From a virus, in the IMG/VR virus record IMGVR_UViG_3300013138_001101, positions 1 through 26,433 of that record: DNA of 26,433 bases, one strand, 5' to 3'. Below the pieces are notes generated by a model, which saw nothing but the letters and a program-made list of their open reading frames with translations, did no database searches and was not told the DNA's origin. Position numbers and translations under genes: made by a program. Below, in pieces: positions 6,467 to 14,344 of the stretch. Positions within the stretch are counted from its first letter, which is position 1. Every line of letters begins with the position of its first letter.

Positions 6467-7095
6467 CGGCGCTTCTCTATAACCGCAAGCTCCCTCCAGA
6501 ACGCCACCTTGGCAATATCTCCACAGCCACGGTGCATGTGCATGATGAGCTTGTGCAGGTACTCCATCTGGGTGAGTTCACATGGATTGCAGTAGCCCGG
6601 CTGGCCAGAGCAGGCCAAATCTTCAATGCAGTAAAGCCCACCGGAGACTACGTGCGGCCATAGCTCCTTGAACGATGTCACGATGCCGGATGCTGTGTGC
6701 CCACCGTCATCAATGATGATGTCCCATTCTCCGCCGTTGGATTTGATGAAAGAATCCCAGAAGCCCACAGATGACTGGTCGCCTTGTGTGAAGTGATAGC
6801 GGGGATGTTCGATCTGCGCGTCGAAAGGCTTGCGGTACGGCTTTCCCGGGTCTGGAACATGCGCGTACCGCGGGTCAATCTCGCCGTTCGGCTTGTTGAT
6901 GTCCACCCCGTAAATATTGGCCGCGCTGAAGAACTCAAGCCACATGAGGATTGATCCGCCACCGCCAACGCCGATCTCCAAGATTTTAGCTGGGGCGTGT
7001 TGGTGGGGTTTGAACAACTCATAGTACGGCTCGGTGTAGCCATGCCCGGCCTTGTCAGTGCCGTGTTTTAAGGCTAATTCATGCAGTGCGTTCAT
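6463..7095 (-). CDS. class I SAM-dependent methyltransferase, probably O-methylating a sugar
   Basis: 210 residues. The start HELALKHGTDKAGHGYTEPY and the following ILEIGVGGGGSILMW (38-52, SAM motif I), IYGVDIN (61-67), WDIIIDDGGH (124-133) and GGLYCIEDL (152-160) match macrocin-type/TylF-related methyltransferases seen in glycan gene clusters. Asp and His in IDDGGH are the usual metal-binding candidates. I infer O-methylation of a sugar hydroxyl from the neighbourhood. It overlaps the upstream glycosyltransferase by 17 bases and the downstream one by four. It carries no membrane segment. Confidence 0.85.
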   Translation of the reverse strand: MNALHELALKHGTDKAGHGYTEPYYELFKPHQHAPAKILEIGVGGGGSILMWLEFFSAANIYGVDINKPNGEIDPRYAHVPDPGKPYRKPFDAQIEHPRYHFTQGDQSSVGFWDSFIKSNGGEWDIIIDDGGHTASGIVTSFKELWPHVVSGGLYCIEDLACSGQPGYCNPCELTQMEYLHKLIMHMHRGCGDIAKVAFWRELAVIEKRR

Positions 7096-7684
7096 GGGCT
7101 TTGAGGATCATCGCTCTCACTTGCTGTTTTTCGGCATACGCCCGCGCCCAGAAGTGGTGCAAAAACGGTTTGGCTTCCGGCTCGTGGGTTGATGGATTGG
7201 AGACGGCGGATTCTGGGATGCGGGAGATGCCATCCCTGACGGATCTGAAGTTCTCCTCCATGAACTTTAGCGTGGCTTGGTCGGTGCATCCATGTGCATC
7301 ACTATCCTTCTGCCCCAGAAACCACCACGCATCCAACAGCCTGCGCGACCATTGGCAGTTAAGAAGACCGAACACGCCGGCGCAGAGGCCGTACGCATCT
7401 TGACTCACATCCATAGGAAGCCCTGAGAGGATGCTGGACAGGTCAAAATCATCCCGCAGCAGCGCAACGTCTGCGTCAATCCAAAACACGTAATCCGCCC
7501 CCGAACCATCCAGCCGGGCGCGGAGCAGAGGCACCTTCGCCCAACTGGCCCCGATGGGTGATGTGCCATTCTGGAAATGGAACGCGTAGCCGCGTCTGGC
7601 GGCGTACTGCCTTATAGCCGGAACGGAAACATCTCCAATCGTTCGGAAGAAGTCGTCATGCTGCATCACTATCTCAATCTTCAT
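7079..7684 (-). CDS. DxD glycosyltransferase, GT34/GMA12-MNN10-like
   Basis: I choose ATG 7684 (201 residues) because it overlaps the upstream stop as ATGA and begins the fold at once (MKIEIVMQHDDFF). The longer frame, reaching back to about 8002, is low-complexity Arg/Gly sequence and antisense-like. Key motifs are WAKVPLLRARLD (48-59), YVFWIDADVALL (65-76) with the DxD metal motif DAD, LCAGVFGLLN (100-109), CTDQATLKFM (133-142) and LHHFWARAY. This pattern fits retaining galactosyl/mannosyl transferases of the GMA12/MNN10 type. Donor and acceptor are unknown. The absence of a membrane anchor implies cytoplasmic action. Confidence 0.8.
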   Translation of the reverse strand: MKIEIVMQHDDFFRTIGDVSVPAIRQYAARRGYAFHFQNGTSPIGASWAKVPLLRARLDGSGADYVFWIDADVALLRDDFDLSSILSGLPMDVSQDAYGLCAGVFGLLNCQWSRRLLDAWWFLGQKDSDAHGCTDQATLKFMEENFRSVRDGISRIPESAVSNPSTHEPEAKPFLHHFWARAYAEKQQVRAMILKAHERTA

Positions 7685-8430
7685 AGCTCGGCGCTCCGCC
7701 TTGGAGAGTGTGACCACACCAACAAGGCCCGGGCCATGTCCCTTTCGGATTGCTCCGGACGGATGCTGTGGCACATGTGGTAGTACAGCATCTCGGGAAC
7801 CACTTTCATCGCCACTCCGCTGTTCACCATCTGCTTCTGAAGGTCTTGCTGGTCGAATCCCCACCCCACCAACGCCTCGTCGTACCATCCTCCCATCGCC
7901 ATTGCGAGCTTGTTGGTGCAGAAGCTTGGGCCATCTTGAGCAACCTCCGCGCGCATGGGGTTTCCCGTACAGGCGGAAAGCGCATCCACGTTTTCCCTCC
8001 ACGGAAGGCTGTCCATCGTCTTGGTTGATTGCTCATCAAGCAGCGTGTACCACGGCGTAGCGTAGCACATGGGATTATCCCCCGCCGCGCCAAGCATCTG
8101 TTCACAGAAATCATGGCGATACACACAGTCCGCCCGCATCATCACGAAGATTGGGTGTCTCGCGGCTCGGATGGCCCGGTTGCCAGCCCATGATAGCGTC
8201 TTGATCTGATAAGCTTCATGGCGGACGAAGTGAAACTCGGATTCAAACTTCCCGGTGTCCACATGCTGGCACACCACGTTGGTAATCTCCTCGATGCTGA
8301 ATGGCGAGTTGTTGTCGAAGAAGATGAACTGACTCGGCGCAACCGTCTGGCGCGACACCGTGTAGATGCTGCGTTCCAGATGCTCCAGTTCAACCGAGCG
8401 GAACATTTTGAAAACAAGCGACCACTTCAT
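7681..8430 (-). CDS. glycosyltransferase family 2-like, with galactosyltransferase-type C-terminal motif
   Basis: 249 residues. The N-terminus MKWSLVFKMFRSVELEHLERSI is a GT-A beginning; FIFFDNNSP (35-43) marks the nucleotide site; VMMRADCVYRHDF (96-108) is at the DxD position with RAD, a common variant; GGWYDEALVGWGFDQQDL (180-197) matches the GGxxE...GWGxED block of Glyco_transf_7C-type galactosyltransferases and supplies the likely catalytic acid. The gene follows its upstream neighbour with a single base between TGA and ATG, and its stop overlaps the next ATG. The reaction is probably inverting; the sugar is not deducible. Confidence 0.8.
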   Translation of the reverse strand: MKWSLVFKMFRSVELEHLERSIYTVSRQTVAPSQFIFFDNNSPFSIEEITNVVCQHVDTGKFESEFHFVRHEAYQIKTLSWAGNRAIRAARHPIFVMMRADCVYRHDFCEQMLGAAGDNPMCYATPWYTLLDEQSTKTMDSLPWRENVDALSACTGNPMRAEVAQDGPSFCTNKLAMAMGGWYDEALVGWGFDQQDLQKQMVNSGVAMKVVPEMLYYHMCHSIRPEQSERDMARALLVWSHSPRRSAEL

Positions 8431-8431
8431 A

Positions 8432-9163
8432 TCACCCGGAGTCGGCGGAGGCTGAAAAGACCCGCTTCAACTCATCGGACGCATTGCGCCACATGGTTGT
8501 ATGCCGGTCCTGCACCAAGCAGTTGCTCTGGTCGCCGCGCCTGAAAATGTTGGGAGGAGTGCGCCACTGATCCTTGCGGTACGCCCCATCCCAAGTGACC
8601 AACCTTACGGGATACCCGCAATCCTCGAACCATGTCGAGAAGTTCCAGCAGCCGGACTCGAACCTAAACCCGTCATCGCGGGAGTCCACGCGATACGGAT
8701 ACTCCGACAACACCGCCGGAGAGCACGCGAAGCAAGAGGTGCGGATGTGTGGGTTCGGCCCAGTGTTGCTCCCCAGCGGGCAGTACTCGTATGATGCCGA
8801 CGCCCCAAACAAACCCTCTCCAACCTCCAGGCGCGTTGCGACAAGCCGGGCAAGCCACCCGGGCTTCCAGAAGTAGGTTCTGGAATTCATAAACACAGCG
8901 AAATCGCTGGTCAGGCGTTCCGCCATCGTTTGAAATGCGCCGATGTCCCATCCGTTTGACGCAATCTCCTCAAAGCGGCATTTGATTCCACGGAACAACG
9001 ACCGTTCGCGCTCGGTCGCTACACCATTGCTGCAACAAATGACGACCTCGTGATCTGCTCCGGCTGAGTATTCCCGATACGTGTCCGCCCACATCTCCGC
9101 GCACGCCAGAAACTCGGGGGTCAGGTTGTCCATTGGAAGCTGGTAGATCACTTCGACCTTCAT
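8432..9163 (-). CDS. putative GT-A-type glycosyltransferase
   Basis: 243 residues. The middle shows EIASNGWDIGAFQTM (66-80) followed by DFAVFMNSRTYFWKPGW (87-103), a layout in which the second segment occupies the DxD position (here NSR), then HIRTSCFACSPAVL and FESGCWNFSTWFEDCGYPV, the latter with a Glu/Asp where GT-A enzymes place the catalytic base. This resembles transferases of polysaccharide clusters whose conserved start is 'NxGWDxGA'. A canonical DxD is missing, so an inactive or metal-independent enzyme is possible. Its ATG overlaps the stop of the giant upstream transferase (ATGA). The family assignment is tentative; the glycosyltransferase-like fold is better supported. Confidence 0.65.
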   Translation of the reverse strand: MKVEVIYQLPMDNLTPEFLACAEMWADTYREYSAGADHEVVICCSNGVATERERSLFRGIKCRFEEIASNGWDIGAFQTMAERLTSDFAVFMNSRTYFWKPGWLARLVATRLEVGEGLFGASASYEYCPLGSNTGPNPHIRTSCFACSPAVLSEYPYRVDSRDDGFRFESGCWNFSTWFEDCGYPVRLVTWDGAYRKDQWRTPPNIFRRGDQSNCLVQDRHTTMWRNASDELKRVFSASADSG

Positions 9164-11382
9164 CGCTCAGACTCCTCAATCAGTTGCCATCCCAAGGAGT
9201 GCTTCTCAGGTGAATACGACCTGCCGTGAAACCCAAACGACAACCATTGATTTCCGAATGTCTCCGTCGAAAACTTCAGCGCCAGTTCCCGCGGGGCAAA
9301 GCGCATTCCTTTTTTCTCGAACTCAGCGCGGTGCTTGCGGCAAACCCAGTAGTCCGATGCAATGGTTTCCTCTGCCGGGTACGGGATCGTCAGCTTGGTG
9401 GCAAGCAACCGGTGGCTTTCGATGTTAAAGCCCCCATTCCCCACCACCCCATCTATCCACGGGGCACCGATGTAATCGTACTCCAAAAAGCGGTCGCTCC
9501 ACAGGTGATGCTGGATTGGGAACCCATCTTCATGCACCGACATCGCGAAGTCGCCGTCAATGTGTTTGGGGAGTTCTGAGCAGCAGAAGCGATTCCAGTC
9601 TGTAATGCCGCCAAGCGCAGGTATCTGCACGACCTCGCCCTCCAGCAGATCCCGCTCCGGCTTGGTGCAGCAGAAGAACTTGATGGCGCGGTGACGCGCC
9701 GTGCGGGCACAGTAATTGAGCACGCGCACCGTATGATCTATAAGGTCAGCGTTGGGCGACCAGCAGCAGGACCATAAGACGACGCGGTCGAGATTAAGCC
9801 GAGTCTTCGGCAGTTGGGTGCGCGCTCTCAACGTCGTATTCCACTTCCACAGGTTGTCGCGGTAGAGCTTCTGATTGTGCTTCTGCGCTGGGGCTGAATC
9901 ATACCTGCGCGGGTTGTTCCATTGAGTTGCATGGCGAATGTGGCCCACCCACCCGCGTTCCATTTCGCTACCCGGGAAGCAGGTTGAGAGCTTGCTCCTC
10001 GGGGCGGCCACGCCAAGCTTGTGCCGGATGAAGCACGTCAGCCAAATGTCGAACTCGCTGGCGCCGAGGATGAAATCCGGGATGTCATCCCAATGCTCTC
10101 GCAACCAAGACGCCCGGAATGCGAACAGATCCCTGCCGTTGTGGTTTTTATCTACGTTGGCCTTCCCCCATTGCGACGCAGCACCAGTCGGCGGTCTGCG
10201 GTTGAACTCGCACCTCGGGATGGACACGGCGGGATAGCGGCCAAGATGCTCACGCAGGGCGCCGGGAAGATCGGGATGGAGAACGGTGTCGTCGTTTGTC
10301 CACATCACGATCTCGTCACCTAACGCGCACGCGTCGAGCGCAGGCTTCAGAACATCCTTCAAATAGGGAAGGTCCAATGAATCCCCAATATCCTTGGCGC
10401 TGCGGAGGTACTGGGAATAGTGATGCGGCACAACCCCAAGCGTGAGGTAACACACATCCCAAGAATCCCACGCATACCGCTTGCGTTGCAATTCCACTGG
10501 GCTTCTGATGATGTGTCTCTCTACAGCGTGATGAATGACGGGGGACTGTTTTGTCCGTGCCACGCATACCTGCCGGACCTCATGGTTCATCAACTTGGAG
10601 ACAAACGCCGCAGCCGATCTGGATAGTGCATCATTCCTGATTGGCCTCAACTCGACACGCCCACGCTTGATCTGTCCCCGCATGAGCCGCTGGTGCAGAT
10701 CGCGCTCCGAACGGCTCCAGCCATCCATCTGCCCGGCCCTGTCGTCACCCATCCCAGAGATGTGGTACACCCCGTTTCCCCAGCAGTAAATGAAGCTGAT
10801 GTCTTTGCCGCCGAGTTCAAGCCGTAGTCCGCCGGCCTTGGTGATGCGCGACACGAAGTTGCGGTCCTCACCGCAGTTCATCGAGTCATACTTGCCCGCC
10901 TTGATCCAAGCGTCCCGCGTGAACGCTACAACATTGGCCGATCCCTGAACCACCTTCTCAATCCTGCCGCCCAACGAGTAGAGTTGGCTTCCCAACCAGA
11001 CCCACGGGTAGTCCGCGAAGTTGTTCCCGAAGTTGCTCAGATGATGCGGCAGGTAGTAATCGTCGTCATCCCACGTAACAATGTGCGTGCCATGACTGGC
11101 TTCGATGGCCATGTTGCGCGCCTCACCCAAAGACGGCGGACGACGGCTGCAGTTGATGATGCGGATGCGCGGGTGCGGATCGGCCAGCACCAACTGCTGC
11201 TTGGGCCATGTGTTGAACACGACCAACTCACTCGGCCCTTGGTAGTCTTGGGCAAGATAGGCCGCGATGGCTTCTTCAAGGTGTTCCGGCCTGCCCGCCG
11301 TGAGGCAGATGGCGGACAAGAACGGCAGGTTGTTCGGCGCGTCGCTCACAGTGCCAAAAGTGTCACCAATGCCCGCGTCCAT
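9160..11382 (-). CDS. three-module glycosyltransferase fusion (GT2 + GT-like + DUF5672)
   Basis: I choose ATG 11382 (740 residues), 13 bases after the upstream stop; the longer frame overlaps the vWA gene. Module 1 (about 20-240) is a GT2: LSAICLTAGRPEHLEEAI, LGEARNMAIEASHGTHIV, TWDDDDYYLP (104-111) and a GED at 171-173. Module 2 (about 305-515) looks like another GT-A-like domain: VCYLTLGVVPHHYSQYL, IVMWTNDDTVLHPDLP (358-373), FILGASEFDIWLTCFIRH. Module 3 (about 535-730) is DUF5672-like: FPIQHHLWSDRFLEYDYIGA, VVGNGGFNIESHRLL (646-660), EETIASDYWVCRKH. One protein could therefore add up to three sugars in series. It is the first gene of the glycan cassette and directly follows a virion-protein gene. 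Confidence 0.8.
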   Translation of the reverse strand: MDAGIGDTFGTVSDAPNNLPFLSAICLTAGRPEHLEEAIAAYLAQDYQGPSELVVFNTWPKQQLVLADPHPRIRIINCSRRPPSLGEARNMAIEASHGTHIVTWDDDDYYLPHHLSNFGNNFADYPWVWLGSQLYSLGGRIEKVVQGSANVVAFTRDAWIKAGKYDSMNCGEDRNFVSRITKAGGLRLELGGKDISFIYCWGNGVYHISGMGDDRAGQMDGWSRSERDLHQRLMRGQIKRGRVELRPIRNDALSRSAAAFVSKLMNHEVRQVCVARTKQSPVIHHAVERHIIRSPVELQRKRYAWDSWDVCYLTLGVVPHHYSQYLRSAKDIGDSLDLPYLKDVLKPALDACALGDEIVMWTNDDTVLHPDLPGALREHLGRYPAVSIPRCEFNRRPPTGAASQWGKANVDKNHNGRDLFAFRASWLREHWDDIPDFILGASEFDIWLTCFIRHKLGVAAPRSKLSTCFPGSEMERGWVGHIRHATQWNNPRRYDSAPAQKHNQKLYRDNLWKWNTTLRARTQLPKTRLNLDRVVLWSCCWSPNADLIDHTVRVLNYCARTARHRAIKFFCCTKPERDLLEGEVVQIPALGGITDWNRFCCSELPKHIDGDFAMSVHEDGFPIQHHLWSDRFLEYDYIGAPWIDGVVGNGGFNIESHRLLATKLTIPYPAEETIASDYWVCRKHRAEFEKKGMRFAPRELALKFSTETFGNQWLSFGFHGRSYSPEKHSLGWQLIEESER

Positions 11383-11395
11383 GTCAATGCTGAAA

Positions 11396-14344
11396 TTACG
11401 GAAACGATCCCAAGTCTGTGAACACCGACAGGTAGAACCAAGTCCAACCGGAGTAGAGCGGAGTGTCATCAACGACCCACAGCTTCCACGAACCACGGGC
11501 GGTTTCTCCAATCAAATCCGCAAGCGATGTGGAGAACGGCCCAGACGGGCCCGGAGATGGGAATGGGTCAATTTGCACTCCGTAAACCTTGGGTAGATAA
11601 AATGGGCCCACATCAACCACAGAGACGGCGCGAGAATGTTCAGGTATGTCCACCGTTCCCTCTGAATGTAAAACGAACAATCGCTCTACGGACGATCCGA
11701 TGTCTGCTCCCTGAGAATTGCCGAACAAGTAAACGCAGGTCCCATTAGGGGACTCCAAGATCATGTGAACGTCACGAGGGTCCCCATGTGCCATGCTAAT
11801 TTCCAACTGCACATTGCTGATGATTATAGCGTCCTCCGGGCAGTCTATGTACTTGACCTGCGGATACAACTGCGCTTTGGCCGGCCCAACTGCGCCGCTC
11901 GCCCTGTCTAAGATCGTGTTGAGTTGAAGATTGTTCGATCCCGCGCACACCAGCGCCGCCTCGGCGGCTGTCTTGGCCAACGCCGCGGCCTGTTCCTGCG
12001 CGTCCTGCTGGCTGATGTAGCTGGTGTAGGTCGCACTGCGCGTCACGTCCGATCCAAGGCCACTTTCACAGTGGGCTATGTATTGCGCGGTTTCCGTCCA
12101 GTAAGCCACACAATTCAACCTTGACTGTGCCAGCGCCAGCGCCGCATCGGTCGCAAGCTTGTCGGCGTGGACCTGACTGATCTCGCTGGTGGCCGAGGCT
12201 GTGGCGCATTCTTCGCCTTGCTCAAGCCCGTCCGGCTCCATTCCCTCCGGGCACTCCGCGCACGCCTCCTGCGTGCTGGTGTATGTCTTGGGCGGCGTGT
12301 AGCCTGCCTCAATGTCACTCAACGGATTTGGGTCCTGCGTCTGCACCGGCGGCGGCGAATCAAGGCACCCCTCGCCGTAGCAGAAATAGCCGTAGCCGTA
12401 GCCGTATGTGCCGTCGTCCAGCAGATGGTAGAGTGTGCCAGTGCCGCAGTCAGGCGCCACATACGTCGGATTTTCGTCGTCGAAGTCGTCACTGAATTCC
12501 GTGCTGCCGTCTGTCAGGTTCAGTAGTCGCACCTGATCCACCAGCAGCCCGATGGAGTCGTAGCCGGCTGGGGTGGCGGTCTGTTGCACGGACAAAAACA
12601 CGTCGCCGGTGGATGGCGCGGTAAAGGACAGGTAGTATTCCTTGAAGTCCTGCTTGAAATCGCTGATGGCGATTTGCTGGTTCAGATGATAGATGGGCGT
12701 ACCCGTGGCGTTTGTCTCCGCCGGATAGATCGAATCATCCACCGCTCCGCTCGCGATGCTTGCAAGCATCGCTGTCTTGCGGGTGGTGTCGGCGTAGGTG
12801 GTCGAGTCCGGCGCCGCTTCCGCAATCAGATAGTATCGGCTCTCCGGGCTGGCGCCGGTCGTGCGGTAGATGCGAATGAGCGTGGCATTGACGTTGGCTG
12901 CAAGCGTTACGTTTACCTGCGCGTCTTCCGTGCTCACCGTCGCCGACGCCGCCGCGCTTGCATCCGTTTCTCCATTGGCGTTGACGTAGCTGTAGAGGTA
13001 GGAGTACGTCTCCGGAGAATCCAACGGCACGGCGCCTTCGGCAGTCACCGGAACTGGAGCGGCGGGGGTGTCCAGTCCGTCGTTGTTCCGCTCGAACACC
13101 TGCACGCGCAGCGCGTTGGGCGTGGCATTGATGCGCTGATTGCCGGCGATCTTGAGGGCCAGCGCGTACTGCTTGCCAAGTGTCACAGCGATGCTCGCCT
13201 CGGTGACGATCTTGCCTGAGTATTCCGCGCGGCTGCCCGCCATGTCGAGATACAGGCCGTTCCCGGGCAGCAGATCCATCACGCCGCCGCCCACCAAGTC
13301 AACGTGCCCTTCGGTCAAACGCCAGTTGGCGAACCCGCCGTAGTTGAGCTTGCCGGCGGGCACGTATTCGTCGCCTGTGTCAGCGCAGTTGCCTCCGCAC
13401 ACGTACGAGCGCAGGCCGGTCAGGTAAGCCAACGTCGCGTCCGCCGTGTCGTCGTGGGCGTTGATGAAGAACCCGCCGGTGGAGAATGCCATCAGTAGGT
13501 TGTACGCCGGCCCCCACGCGCGCACCCCCACGCACAACACAATCCCGCCGGACTGCTTGAAGTCGTTCAGCAGCGCAATGGGGTTGTCATCCGATGTGTA
13601 GGACGTGTCCGTGTCCTCACCGTCGCTCAACAGCACAATCATCTTGCGGTCGGCGCTAACTCCGGCCAGGGCGGTGACGGCGGCCTCCATCGCGTCGTAG
13701 AAGCTGGTGAGTTGCTGGGTCTGGACAAGGCCATCCACCAAGGCCGATACCGCCGCGGTGTCGGCGGACGGGGCGGAGTGCGTCGTCGCAACTTCCTTGG
13801 TGAACGAAACAAGCCCCACGGTGTCCTTGGTGGAGTTGACCGACTCAATGAAATCCTTCGCCGCTGCTTTGGCATAGGCCAGCTTGGAACCGTAATCTGC
13901 GTTGAACGCCTGCCCCATTGACTTGGTGACATCCACGACCACCATGAAGGCCGTGCTGATTTCCTCGCAGCACAACTCGCCCGTGAGCGTCGTGATCTCC
14001 GCATAGGCCGTCATGCCTTGATAGCTGGCGGAGATGGTGGCCGTGCCGGCAGCCAGTCCGGTCGCGTTGCCACTGAGGGCGCCAATGACCGCCACGTTCG
14101 GATCGGAGCTTCGCCAAACGCACGACGCGGTCACGTCTGTCTCAACGCCGCCTTGAAACATTGAAGCGGAGAACTGCACCGAGCCCAGTTCGCACAGCAG
14201 CGACACGCCTGGCTTCACAAGAAGCAACGGCGCTTGCGGGCAGGTGTCCGGGTTGTTGAGCGCGAACGCCGGGTCGGAACACCGGCTGTCCGGCGGCGGC
14301 GCTACATTCAGGCAGGGGGCTTCTGTGATGCGGCCAAAGCTCAT
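11396..14344 (-). CDS. large multidomain virion-associated protein: Ig-like, vWA, DUF642-like, P-domain
   Basis: 982 residues from ATG 14344, which overlaps the adaptor stop (ATGA). Residues 45-120 form a BIG2/Ig-like domain (VWRSSDPNVAVIGALSGNAT, GLAAGTATISASYQGMTAYA). Residues 130-315 are a vWA domain with MIDAS residues D138-x-T140-x-S142 (DVTKS), T213 and SDGED (240-244). Residues 335-420, plus a later half (YYLSFTAPSTGDVFLSVQ ... LLVDQVRLL), look like a DUF642/galactose-binding-like sandwich with an Fn3-like insert (YSYVNANGETDASAAASATV). Then come Cys-rich repeats like those of the adaptor, and finally a proprotein-convertase P-like domain (LEISMAHGDPRDVHMILESP ... GSWKLWVVDDTPLYSGW). 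The domain mix suggests adhesion or glycan binding on the virion. There is no signal peptide. Confidence 0.75.
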   Translation of the reverse strand: MSFGRITEAPCLNVAPPPDSRCSDPAFALNNPDTCPQAPLLLVKPGVSLLCELGSVQFSASMFQGGVETDVTASCVWRSSDPNVAVIGALSGNATGLAAGTATISASYQGMTAYAEITTLTGELCCEEISTAFMVVVDVTKSMGQAFNADYGSKLAYAKAAAKDFIESVNSTKDTVGLVSFTKEVATTHSAPSADTAAVSALVDGLVQTQQLTSFYDAMEAAVTALAGVSADRKMIVLLSDGEDTDTSYTSDDNPIALLNDFKQSGGIVLCVGVRAWGPAYNLLMAFSTGGFFINAHDDTADATLAYLTGLRSYVCGGNCADTGDEYVPAGKLNYGGFANWRLTEGHVDLVGGGVMDLLPGNGLYLDMAGSRAEYSGKIVTEASIAVTLGKQYALALKIAGNQRINATPNALRVQVFERNNDGLDTPAAPVPVTAEGAVPLDSPETYSYLYSYVNANGETDASAAASATVSTEDAQVNVTLAANVNATLIRIYRTTGASPESRYYLIAEAAPDSTTYADTTRKTAMLASIASGAVDDSIYPAETNATGTPIYHLNQQIAISDFKQDFKEYYLSFTAPSTGDVFLSVQQTATPAGYDSIGLLVDQVRLLNLTDGSTEFSDDFDDENPTYVAPDCGTGTLYHLLDDGTYGYGYGYFCYGEGCLDSPPPVQTQDPNPLSDIEAGYTPPKTYTSTQEACAECPEGMEPDGLEQGEECATASATSEISQVHADKLATDAALALAQSRLNCVAYWTETAQYIAHCESGLGSDVTRSATYTSYISQQDAQEQAAALAKTAAEAALVCAGSNNLQLNTILDRASGAVGPAKAQLYPQVKYIDCPEDAIIISNVQLEISMAHGDPRDVHMILESPNGTCVYLFGNSQGADIGSSVERLFVLHSEGTVDIPEHSRAVSVVDVGPFYLPKVYGVQIDPFPSPGPSGPFSTSLADLIGETARGSWKLWVVDDTPLYSGWTWFYLSVFTDLGSFP

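Noticed and set aside
7685-8002. N-terminal extension of the DxD glycosyltransferase
   Set aside because: Overlaps the preceding transferase for over 300 bases and is Arg/Gly-rich without fold; ATGA start fits better.
11383-11511. N-terminal extension of the three-module transferase
   Set aside because: Overlaps the 3' end of the vWA gene in another frame; the ATG after its stop is more natural.
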